Below are positions 7,030 to 12,892 of a stretch of 12,892 nt of DNA, piece by piece; positions within the stretch are counted from its first letter, which is position 1; the number at the start of each line of letters is the position of its first letter. This DNA comes from Acidobacteriota bacterium. Lineage in GTDB: Bacteria > Acidobacteriota > Polarisedimenticolia > Polarisedimenticolales > Polarisedimenticolaceae. The DNA is taken from assembly GCA_011773795.1 (NCBI GenBank), contig WVWW01000089.1, positions 1-12,892 of the forward strand. Reading direction: 5' to 3'. The notes beneath the pieces were generated by a model. The model did no database searches. It saw only the letters and a program-made list of their open reading frames with translations, and was not told where the DNA came from. A program made the translations under genes and the position numbers.

Positions 7030-8346
7030 ATGTTGATTTCAAAAGCAAAACCCGTCTTGGCGGCGCTGTCGCTCGTCGCGGTGGGCGGCTGCATCAGCAG
7101 CCCGGCCGTGGCGCCGCCAGAGAGCCAGATCTTCGTCAGCGCAGAAGAGACCAGCATCGTCCTCGACGCGTACGACGAGCCCCCGTTGACGGAGGATTCC
7201 ACCCTGATCACCGCGCAGGTGCTCAACATGAGCGGTGTGCCTCAATCCGGCGTCGAAGTCGTGTTCTCGACCACCGGCGGTGCGCTGGCGTCGCAGCCGG
7301 ACCCCGACCAGCCGCCTGTGGCGCTCAGGACGGACGACGATGGCCTGGTGTCCGACACGCTGACCCTGGAAATCGGCGATCCGCCCACGGTGACCGTCAC
7401 GGCGCGCTCGGGCACGCTGAGCAACTCGATCGAGATCACCAAGACCGAGATCCCGCGCAACCAGCTGCCGTTCGCCGTCCTGGATGCCCCCGACACCGCC
7501 CTGACCGATCGACCTACGGCCTACGACGGGACCGCAACCGCCGACCCCGACGGCGATCCGATCACCTGTTACCAGTTCCAGATCGAGACCTCGGAGGACA
7601 TGACGAGCCAGGAACTGGCGTGCTTGCCGCCGCGCAACAACTCTCTCCGCTGTGAGATCGAGCAGGGTCAACTCTCGATCATCACCCGGGTGTGGGAGAC
7701 GGAGATGGCGAACGTGACCGTGCAGTTGCGTGTGTCGGACGACCCGTCGATCGCCTGCGGTGCCGCCGACCCCGTTCTGCCCGAGTCCGCGTTCAACGGG
7801 CTGGCCGTGGCCTCTCACAACGTCGTCTGCGACCGTTTCATGCCGATGGCCGACGCGGGACCCAATGCCACGATCCAGCGCCGCTGTGTGATGAGCAACG
7901 CCGTCTGCACGTCGGACGCCCAGTGCGCCGCGATGAGCTCCGGCGATACCTGCCAGAACGTCGTCGTCGCGACGCTCAATGGAGGGGGCTCGACGGGTGG
8001 GGACACCGACCTCGTCGAGTGGATCTGGGACTGCGACAACAACACGACCCTGGTCTGCCCAGCGGCACGCCGTTGCCAGGTGGGCAGGACCATCTGCACC
8101 TCGGATGCGGAGTGCGACGCGATCATCACCAACGACATCTGCGAGATGCTGTTCTCCGGCGGTCCGACCTGCACGGCCGGTTCTCCCACGGAGAACTGCT
8201 GCCTGACCGGCCCGAGCGGGGACCCGGACCGGGCGAGGTGCGTTTACTCGGTCTCGACGGCGACGAACTTCTTCCCCAGCCTGACCGTGATCAACGGTTG
8301 CGGCAGGCCCAGCGGCTCCGACAGCGTCCAGATCACGGTGGAATAG
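7030..8346 (+). CDS. Cysteine-rich lipoprotein with Ig-like and PKD-like domains inside the pseudopilin operon
   Basis: A 438-residue predicted secreted lipoprotein of unknown function. The signal peptide ends in 'VAVGGC' (Cys21). Residues about 35-145 look like a bacterial Ig-like (Big_1/invasin type) domain: 'VLNMSGVPQSGVEVVFSTTG' and 'RTDDDGLVSDTLTLE'. A PKD-like segment with 'DGTATADPDGDPITCY' follows (about 150-240). A second PKD-like domain (about 270-438) has 'ADAGPNATIQ', 'LNGGGSTGGDTDLVEWIWD' and a final 'SDSVQITVE' strand. It appears interrupted by two modules with cysteines at 286/293/299/308 and 349/356/362/371. Besides Cys21 there are 20 cysteines, an even number compatible with ten disulfides. 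GGAG lies 9 nt before the ATG. Its place between pseudopilin genes suggests a surface or periplasmic partner, or a substrate, of the machine. That role is inference only. Confidence 0.85.
   Translation: MLISKAKPVLAALSLVAVGGCISSPAVAPPESQIFVSAEETSIVLDAYDEPPLTEDSTLITAQVLNMSGVPQSGVEVVFSTTGGALASQPDPDQPPVALRTDDDGLVSDTLTLEIGDPPTVTVTARSGTLSNSIEITKTEIPRNQLPFAVLDAPDTALTDRPTAYDGTATADPDGDPITCYQFQIETSEDMTSQELACLPPRNNSLRCEIEQGQLSIITRVWETEMANVTVQLRVSDDPSIACGAADPVLPESAFNGLAVASHNVVCDRFMPMADAGPNATIQRRCVMSNAVCTSDAQCAAMSSGDTCQNVVVATLNGGGSTGGDTDLVEWIWDCDNNTTLVCPAARRCQVGRTICTSDAECDAIITNDICEMLFSGGPTCTAGSPTENCCLTGPSGDPDRARCVYSVSTATNFFPSLTVINGCGRPSGSDSVQITVE
7885..7953 (+). repeat. Four-cysteine module, copy 1 (encoded protein repeat)
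   Basis: This segment encodes residues 286-308 of the lipoprotein, with spacing C-x6-C-x5-C-x8-C and core 'CTSDAQC'. It shares spacing exactly, and 10 of 23 residues, with the second copy at 8074-8142. It falls between two predicted beta strands of a PKD-like domain ('ADAGPNATIQ' before, 'VVVATLNGGGS' after), so it reads as a loop insertion. Disulfide bonding is likely but inferred. Confidence 0.8.
8074..8142 (+). repeat. Four-cysteine module, copy 2 (encoded protein repeat)
   Basis: This segment encodes residues 349-371 of the lipoprotein, with the same C-x6-C-x5-C-x8-C spacing and core 'CTSDAEC'. It starts 63 residues after copy 1. It sits in a longer cysteine-rich insertion (about residues 341-403, including a CC pair further on) between 'EWIWDCDNN' and 'YSVSTATNFFPSLTV' of the PKD-like domain. 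The two copies have diverged clearly at the DNA level, so this is not a recent duplication. Confidence 0.8.
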
Positions 8347-8355
8347 GAGAGTCTC

Positions 8356-9126
8356 TTGAGTCGTCCCGCCGCAACGCCGAACCGCACCGCGAGGCGCCAG
8401 AAGGGCGCGTTGATGGCCGGGGTGGTCGCGATGCTCGCGGTGTCGCTGATCTGGTCGGCGATCGCTTTCCAGGCCTGGATCGACGTGCTGCGGCGCGACA
8501 ACGAGGCGGAGATGATCTTCCGCGCCCAGGAGATCGTCCGCGCGATCCAGCGCTACCGCCGCGATCACGGCGGGCAGGGCCCGTTGAAGCTCAAAGACCT
8601 GTTGGAGCCGTCGCCCAAGCGCTCCTACTACATCCGAAAGGAGTACGAGGACCCGCTCGTCCCCGACGGCAAGTGGGGGCTGCTCTACATGGGTCCCGGA
8701 GGCACGATCGTCGACCCGTCCGAGCAGAACGAGGGCCTCCCCGGCGCCGTGCCGGGGTTCTCCGGGATCACCGCACCCGGGACGACCCAGGCGACGGGGG
8801 CCTCGGGGACCAGCCTCGACCAGGCGCTCGGCAAAGGCCAGTCGAACCTCCCCGGCCAGGGCCAGGACCTCGCCGGAACGCAACCGGGTCAGGCGGGGTT
8901 GCTCGGCGGCCCCGGGAACAGGAACAACGACGGCGAAGGGGTGGGCCTGCCGATCGCCGGCGTCAAGACGCTCTGCGAGGACAAACCGTTCCGGGTCTAC
9001 AAGGGTGAGACCGAGTACGACAAGTGGTTGTTCACCTACCTCGACATCGCGGGACCCGCCGGCGGCGCCGCCAAGGGCAAGCGGAAAAAAGGCAAAGGCA
9101 AGGCCGGCTTCAACCCCAATCCCTAG
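8356..9126 (+). CDS. Degenerate pseudopilin-like type II secretion protein
   Basis: A 256-residue protein that I read as an atypical pseudopilin. The start is TTG, supported by GGAG (8346-8349) 6 nt upstream and by a 9-nt gap from the previous stop; I see no better in-frame start before the hydrophobic helix. A basic leader ends '...RRQKG', followed by a hydrophobic helix (about 18-38) and then 'RRDNEAEMIFRAQEIVRAIQ', a pattern I know from acidobacterial 'type II secretion system protein' entries. The usual Glu at +5 is replaced by Gly. Residues about 115-195 are Gly/Pro/Gln-rich and look disordered. The end has 'LPIAGVKTLCEDKPFRVYKG', then 'EYDKWLFTY' and a Lys/Gly-rich tail 'KGKRKKGKGK'. 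It may cap the pseudopilus or act as a GspK-like tip component; this is inferred. Confidence 0.75.
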   Translation: MSRPAATPNRTARRQKGALMAGVVAMLAVSLIWSAIAFQAWIDVLRRDNEAEMIFRAQEIVRAIQRYRRDHGGQGPLKLKDLLEPSPKRSYYIRKEYEDPLVPDGKWGLLYMGPGGTIVDPSEQNEGLPGAVPGFSGITAPGTTQATGASGTSLDQALGKGQSNLPGQGQDLAGTQPGQAGLLGGPGNRNNDGEGVGLPIAGVKTLCEDKPFRVYKGETEYDKWLFTYLDIAGPAGGAAKGKRKKGKGKAGFNPNP

Positions 9127-9272
9127 GTGGTATACTGCCGCTTCTTCACCCGCTCACGCGAGTTTCTCGGCAACGAAGGTTCGACGGTTGATCCGCTCAG
9201 GGATACAGGGACTCGACTTTTCGACGCATCGGGACTCGCTCGGCTCCATCCCGGCGTCCGGGAGGCCTGTCC
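9127..9272 (+). promoter_or_regulatory. Intergenic gap with candidate extended -10 promoter for the M16-dut-MBL-purB cluster
   Basis: This 146-nt stretch separates the secretion operon from the housekeeping cluster and holds no convincing gene. TATACT at 9131-9136 is preceded by TGG, giving an extended -10 element (TGnTATACT, one mismatch to TATAAT). I see no good -35 box about 17 nt upstream, which an extended -10 can tolerate. GGAGG at 9261-9265 lies 7 nt before the GTG of the protease gene and is its ribosome binding site. No clear intrinsic terminator (stable GC stem plus T run) is visible, so read-through from the upstream operon cannot be excluded. Confidence 0.45.
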
Positions 9273-10544
9273 GTGCCCGCTGAGATCCGCCGCCGCAAGC
9301 TCAAGAACGGCCTCACGATCCTGACCGAGCGGATGCCCGACGTCCGGTCGGTCTGCATCGGGATCTGGCTCAAGAAGGGCAGCCGCGACGAGGCCAAGCG
9401 GCTCAACGGGATCTCGCACTTCATCGAGCACCTCGTGTTCAAGGGCACCGAGAATCGCAGCGCGCGCGAACTGGCGCTGGCGATGGACTCCATCGGCGCA
9501 CAGATGGATGCGTTCACGAGCAAGGAATACACCTGCTTCTACGCCAAGGTCCTGGATCAGCACGTCGGCGAGGCGATCGAGCTGCTCGCGGACATCGTCC
9601 AGCGGCCGCTGTTCGATCCGACCGAGCTCGAGCGCGAGCGCCGGGTGGTCCTGGAGGAGATCCAGATGGTGGACGACAGCCCGGAGGAGGTCCTCTACGA
9701 CCTCTTCTCGGAGTCGTTCTACCCGCGCCACGCCCTGGGTCGACCGATCCAGGGGACGGCGGAGACGGTCAGCAGCTTCTCGCGTCGTCAGCTGCTGCGG
9801 TTCTTCAAGGAGTCGTACCGGCCGGAGAACATGCTGGTCGTCGCCGCCGGCAACCTCGACCACGCGGACGTCTCCGCGCGAGTCTCCAGGGCTTTCGCCG
9901 GCCTCACGGCGGGCCCGGAATCGAACGGCCGGCCCGCGCGGCCGCGTACGCGCGGGGGCATCGTCCTGCGTGCCAAGAAGGGCGTGGGGCAGCTGCACCT
10001 GTTGCTGGGGCTGCCGGTGTTTCCGAACGACGACCCGTCGCGGTACGCCTTGCACGTGCTCAACACGCTGCTCGGCGGGACGATGTCCTCGCGGCTGTTC
10101 CAGAAGATCCGCGAGGAGCGCGGGCTGGCCTACAGCGTCTACTCGGCGGTCAACGGGTTCGTCGACACGGGGTTCCTCGCGGTTTATGCGGGCACGAGCC
10201 CGTCCAAGGGGAGGGAAGTCGTCGGCCTGATCACCCGGGAGCTGGCCGATCTGCGGGACAACGGGCCTTCGAAACAGGAGATCGAGGTCGCCAAGGAGCA
10301 CCTGAAGGGCAGCCTGATGCTCGCCCTGGAGTCGACCGCCAGCCGCATGTCGAACCTGGCGCGGCAGGAGATCTACCAGAAACGCCAGCGCTCGCTGGAG
10401 GCCACGCTCGCCGGCGTCGACGCCGTGACCCCGGCGCGCGTCCATCGGATGGCTCGCGAGCTGACCGGCTCGAAGGACATCGCGCTCACCGCCGTCGGGA
10501 GCGTCGGCCGGTTGAAGTTGCCCGAAGGAGCGTTGGCACTGTGA
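9273..10544 (+). CDS. M16-family zinc metalloprotease (processing-peptidase type)
   Basis: A 423-residue single-chain M16 peptidase. The inverted zinc motif HxxEH is present as H49-F-I-E52-H53 in 'GISHFIEHLVFKGT'. The third zinc ligand is probably Glu129 in 'ERRVVLEEIQ', about 76 residues after H53, as the family requires. The second, non-catalytic half carries 'GTMSSRLFQKIREERGLAYS', the conserved segment with Arg/Tyr that grips substrate. Length matches bacterial homologues of mitochondrial processing peptidase (YmxG/MlpA type, about 420 residues). There is no signal peptide, so a cytoplasmic location is expected. The GTG start is supported by GGAGG 7 nt upstream and by 'IRRRKLKNGLTILTERMP' beginning at the family's usual place. 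The natural substrate is not evident. Such proteases often lie next to dut, as here. Confidence 0.95.
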   Translation: MPAEIRRRKLKNGLTILTERMPDVRSVCIGIWLKKGSRDEAKRLNGISHFIEHLVFKGTENRSARELALAMDSIGAQMDAFTSKEYTCFYAKVLDQHVGEAIELLADIVQRPLFDPTELERERRVVLEEIQMVDDSPEEVLYDLFSESFYPRHALGRPIQGTAETVSSFSRRQLLRFFKESYRPENMLVVAAGNLDHADVSARVSRAFAGLTAGPESNGRPARPRTRGGIVLRAKKGVGQLHLLLGLPVFPNDDPSRYALHVLNTLLGGTMSSRLFQKIREERGLAYSVYSAVNGFVDTGFLAVYAGTSPSKGREVVGLITRELADLRDNGPSKQEIEVAKEHLKGSLMLALESTASRMSNLARQEIYQKRQRSLEATLAGVDAVTPARVHRMARELTGSKDIALTAVGSVGRLKLPEGALAL

Positions 10545-11008
10545 GGCCGGAAGTTCCTGCCGTTGCGCGTGTCTTGATCAAACGGCTGGACGACGCGCGC
10601 GACCTCGATCTGCCGCTGCGCGCCAGCGAGCAGGCCGCGGGCTTCGACCTGCGTGCGGCGATCAGCGGTTCGCTCACGCTGGAGCCGGGGGAGCGGTCGC
10701 TGGTCCCGACCGGGGTCGCGATCGCCCTGCCGACCGGATACGAGGCCCAGGTGCGGCCCCGGAGCGGTCTCGCCGCGAGGCACGGGATCGGTCTGGTCAA
10801 CGCCCCGGGGACGATCGACGCGGACTACCGCGGGGAGATCAAGGTCATCGTGATCAATCTGGGCCGCGAGCCCGTGACGTTCGTGCGCGGCGATCGCATC
10901 GCCCAGCTGGTCGTCCAGAAGGTACCGGCGATCGAATGGACTCCCGTCGAAGAGCTTCCGTCGAGCGAGCGGGGAGAGGGCGGTTTCGGTCACACGGGGG
11001 ATCGCTAG
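10541..11008 (+). CDS. dut: Deoxyuridine 5'-triphosphate nucleotidohydrolase (dUTPase)
   Basis: A 155-residue trimeric-type dUTPase, which splits dUTP to dUMP and pyrophosphate, keeping uracil out of DNA and feeding dTMP synthesis. All five family motifs are present in order: I 'AGFDLRA' (33-39), II 'RPRSGLAARHG' (72-82), III 'NAPGTIDADYRGEI' (87-100, with the probable catalytic Asp93 and uracil-pocket Tyr96), IV 'RGDRIAQLV' (116-124) and V 'RGEGGFGHTG' (144-153). Motif V has His where Ser is commonest, which I regard as a tolerated variant. The GTG start overlaps the protease stop by 4 nt (GTGA), so translation is probably coupled. Length and motif completeness indicate an active enzyme. Confidence 0.97.
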   Translation: MRPEVPAVARVLIKRLDDARDLDLPLRASEQAAGFDLRAAISGSLTLEPGERSLVPTGVAIALPTGYEAQVRPRSGLAARHGIGLVNAPGTIDADYRGEIKVIVINLGREPVTFVRGDRIAQLVVQKVPAIEWTPVEELPSSERGEGGFGHTGDR

Positions 11009-11781
11009 TGAGGTTCTTGCCGCTGGCCAGCGGTTCGCAGGGCAACGCGACGGTCGTCGAGTTCGACGGGACGCGTCTGCTGCTCGATGCGGGGCTCGCG
11101 GCCAAGGAGCTGGCCGCCCGTCTGGAGGCGTGTGACGTCGAGCCCGCGTCGATCGACGCGATCCTGCTCTCACACGAGCACCAGGACCACGTGCGGGGTG
11201 CGCAGAAGCTTTCCAAGCACTTCGGCATCCCCGTCGCCGCCAGCTGGGCCACGCTTCAAGGCATGGACCGCTCGCCGCAGGCGTTCGCCGGCTGGATCGA
11301 CCTGCCGGTCGATCACGGGGTGCGCATCGGCGCCGTCACCGTCGTCCCGTTCCCCGTGCCGCACGACGCCGCTGCGCCGGTCGGGTTCGTGCTGGAGGGC
11401 GATTCCGTTCGCATCGGCGTCGCGACGGATCTGGGTCATGCGACGCCGCAGATCGCCGAGCGGCTCAGCGGTTGCGATCTCTTGATGATCGAGTCGAACC
11501 ACGATCCGCTGCTGCTGCGCGACGGCCCCTACCCCTGGCGGCTCAAGGATCGAGTGGCCGGCAAGCTCGGGCACCTGTCGAACTCGGAGGCCGCCGCGTT
11601 GATCAAGCACAGCGTCGACGAACGGTGCCGTTGCATCGTGCTGGCGCATCTGTCGGAGAAGAACAACACGCCCGAGCTGGCCCGCTCCAGCGCCCTGCGC
11701 GCGTTACGGGCCCGCGGTTGCGAGCGGGTCGAGGTGAAGATCGCTCGCTTCGACCGGCCGATGGCAGCGGTTCATCTGTAG
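11008..11781 (+). CDS. Metallo-beta-lactamase-fold hydrolase, YycJ/WalJ type
   Basis: A 257-residue cytoplasmic MBL-fold protein. The start is GTG at 11008, overlapping the dut TAG by one base, with GGGGGA about 6 nt upstream. It gives 'MRFLPLASGSQGNATVVE', the characteristic start of YycJ/WalJ proteins. An earlier in-frame ATG at 10936 lies inside dut and would add 24 unconserved residues. The metal site 'LLSHEHQDHVRG' contains H56, H58, D60 and H61 (HxHxDH). Further likely ligands are the His in 'PVPHDAA', Asp in 'VATDLGHAT' and the late His in 'VLAHLSEKNN'. 'ESNHD' and 'GHLSN' are also typical. Relatives are proposed double-strand DNA exonucleases or nucleases involved in mismatch repair or cell-wall signalling. 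The precise substrate in this organism cannot be inferred. Confidence 0.93.
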   Translation: MRFLPLASGSQGNATVVEFDGTRLLLDAGLAAKELAARLEACDVEPASIDAILLSHEHQDHVRGAQKLSKHFGIPVAASWATLQGMDRSPQAFAGWIDLPVDHGVRIGAVTVVPFPVPHDAAAPVGFVLEGDSVRIGVATDLGHATPQIAERLSGCDLLMIESNHDPLLLRDGPYPWRLKDRVAGKLGHLSNSEAAALIKHSVDERCRCIVLAHLSEKNNTPELARSSALRALRARGCERVEVKIARFDRPMAAVHL

Positions 11782-11793
11782 AAAGGGAACGTC

Positions 11794-12892
11794 GTGATCG
11801 AACGCTACTCGAGACAGGCGATGCGCGAGCTCTGGAGCGACCAGGCGCGCTGCCAGAGCTGGCTGGAAGTGGAGTTGGCGGTGTGCGAGGCGCTGGCCGG
11901 GCGGGGCGTGATTCCCGCCGGGGACATGCAGGAGATCCGCGACAAGGCCGGGTTCGACCTCGAGCGCATCGACGAGATCGAGCGCACGGTGGGCCACGAC
12001 GTGATCGCCTTCCTCACCAGCGTGGCCGAGAAGATCGGGCCGGCCGGCCGCCACGTGCACTACGGGCTGACCTCCTCCGACGTGGTGGACACGGCCCAGG
12101 CGTGGCGCACCGTGAAGGCCTGCGACATCTTGCTCGAATCGCTCGACGACTTGATCGTGACGTTGCGCGAGCAGGGGTTGGCCCATCGCGACACCGTGAT
12201 GGTCGGCCGGACCCACGGCATCCACGCCGAGCCCTACACCCTGGGGCTCAAGTTCGCGAGCTGGTATTGCGAGGCGAAACGCAATCGCGAACGGCTGACC
12301 GCGGCGCGGGAGGAGATCCGTTTCGGGAAGATCTCCGGCGCCGTGGGGACCTACGCCCACCTCGATCCCGGGATCGAGGCCGACGTCCTGGAGCGGCTGG
12401 GGCTGCGCGTCGAGCCCGTGGCCACGCAGGTGATCCCGCGCGACCGCCACGCGGTCGTGCTGTCGACGCTCGGCGTCCTGGCCTCGTCGCTGGATCGGAT
12501 CGCGACGGAGATCCGCCACCTGCAGCGCTCCGACGTGCGCGAGGTGGAGGAGCCCTTCCGCAAGGGCCAGAAGGGCTCCTCGGCGATGCCGCACAAGCGC
12601 AACCCGATCAAGTGCGAGAACGTCTCCGGGCTGGCCCGCGTGGTGCGGGCGCACGTCCAGGCGGCGCTGGAGAACGTGGCGCTGTGGCACGAGCGGGACA
12701 TCTCCCACTCCTCGGTCGAGCGCGTGATCCTCCCCGACGCGACCACGCTGTGCGACTTCATGCTGCACCGGATGACGCGTGTCCTGGCCGAGCTGCACGT
12801 CTACCCGGAGCGCATGCAACAGAACATGCAGCTCACGCGCGGCCTGATCTACTCCCAGAAAGTACTGCTCGCGTTGAACGCCGCGGGGCTTT
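11794..12892 (+). CDS. purB: Adenylosuccinate lyase, N-terminal 366 residues (3' end outside window)
   Basis: PurB catalyses two fumarate-releasing steps: SAICAR to AICAR, and adenylosuccinate to AMP, in purine synthesis. The GTG start at 11794 lies 12 nt after the previous stop, with AAAGGGA upstream, and yields 'MIERYSRQAMRELWSDQARC', the standard PurB beginning. Active-site residues fall at the positions I recall for the Bacillus enzyme: His68 ('TVGHDV'), His89 ('HVHYGLTSSD') and His141 ('GRTHGIHAEP'). The fumarate lyase signature 'GSSAMPHKRNP' is at 261-271, with the flexible-loop catalytic serine. The frame stays open to the right edge. Full-length bacterial PurB is about 430 residues, so roughly 65 residues are missing. 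No frameshift or key-residue loss is visible. Confidence 0.97.
   Translation, partial: MIERYSRQAMRELWSDQARCQSWLEVELAVCEALAGRGVIPAGDMQEIRDKAGFDLERIDEIERTVGHDVIAFLTSVAEKIGPAGRHVHYGLTSSDVVDTAQAWRTVKACDILLESLDDLIVTLREQGLAHRDTVMVGRTHGIHAEPYTLGLKFASWYCEAKRNRERLTAAREEIRFGKISGAVGTYAHLDPGIEADVLERLGLRVEPVATQVIPRDRHAVVLSTLGVLASSLDRIATEIRHLQRSDVREVEEPFRKGQKGSSAMPHKRNPIKCENVSGLARVVRAHVQAALENVALWHERDISHSSVERVILPDATTLCDFMLHRMTRVLAELHVYPERMQQNMQLTRGLIYSQKVLLALNAAGL

Noticed and set aside
7885..8142. The two cysteine modules as a mobile or recently duplicated DNA repeat
   Set aside because: DNA similarity is limited mainly to the 'CTSDA' core; the shared feature is protein spacing, so it is an old or convergent protein repeat.
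7039..8883. 614-codon open frame on the minus strand opposite the lipoprotein and the third pseudopilin
   Set aside because: Same mirror-frame composition, no domain, and it spans two genes supported by signal peptide, ribosome binding sites and motifs.
9127..9272. Rho-independent terminator after the secretion operon
   Set aside because: Short inverted patches are present, but there is no long GC stem followed by a T run.
9127..9324. Small + strand open frame across the intergenic gap
   Set aside because: It overlaps the start of the M16 protease, has no ribosome binding site, and its translation resembles out-of-frame GC-rich sequence.
10936..11007. Longer N-terminus for the MBL-fold protein from an ATG inside dut
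   Set aside because: The extra 24 residues are Arg-rich and unlike the family, whereas the GTG at 11008 gives the conserved 'MRFLPLASGS' start.

Overview
The window is GC-rich and densely packed, and every gene I can support lies on the + strand. It looks like the chromosome of a Gram-negative, two-membrane bacterium, because it encodes an outer-membrane secretin and two probable lipoproteins. The PilN-like protein with an N-terminal 'LNLATRP' motif, a secretin carrying TPRs and a cohesin domain, and the degenerate third pseudopilin together suggest Acidobacteriota or a close deep-branching phylum. That lineage call is inference from remembered family patterns, not from a search.

Region 1 (1-9126) is most of a type IV pilus / type II secretion-like operon. 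It runs: the C-terminal part of a GspE/PilB ATPase (cut by the left edge); PilM-, PilN- and PilO-like inner-membrane platform proteins; a PilP/GspC-like connector with a proline-rich linker; a large secretin (predicted lipoprotein, TPR + secretin + acidic linker + cohesin); two GspG-like pseudopilins in tandem; a cysteine-rich lipoprotein with Ig-like and PKD-like domains; and a third, degenerate pseudopilin-like protein with a TTG start. Spacing is tight (gaps of 8-41 nt, or 4-nt ATGA/GTGA overlaps), so one transcript is likely. The ATPase would drive assembly of pseudopilins into a short periplasmic fibre. PilM/N/O and the PilP/GspC-like protein would link the cytoplasmic motor to the secretin, which forms the outer-membrane exit.

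Region 2 (9127-9272) is a 146-nt gap with no supported gene and a candidate extended -10 promoter.

Region 3 (9273-12892) is a housekeeping cluster: an M16 zinc protease, dUTPase (dut), a YycJ/WalJ-type metallo-beta-lactamase-fold hydrolase, and adenylosuccinate lyase (purB, cut by the right edge). The first three overlap by 4 nt and 1 nt, and purB follows after 12 nt.

The most unusual content is the multi-domain secretin and the neighbouring lipoprotein. In the lipoprotein, two copies of a four-cysteine module with identical spacing appear to be inserted into loops of a PKD-like domain. No tRNA, rRNA, CRISPR array, insertion sequence or attachment site was seen.
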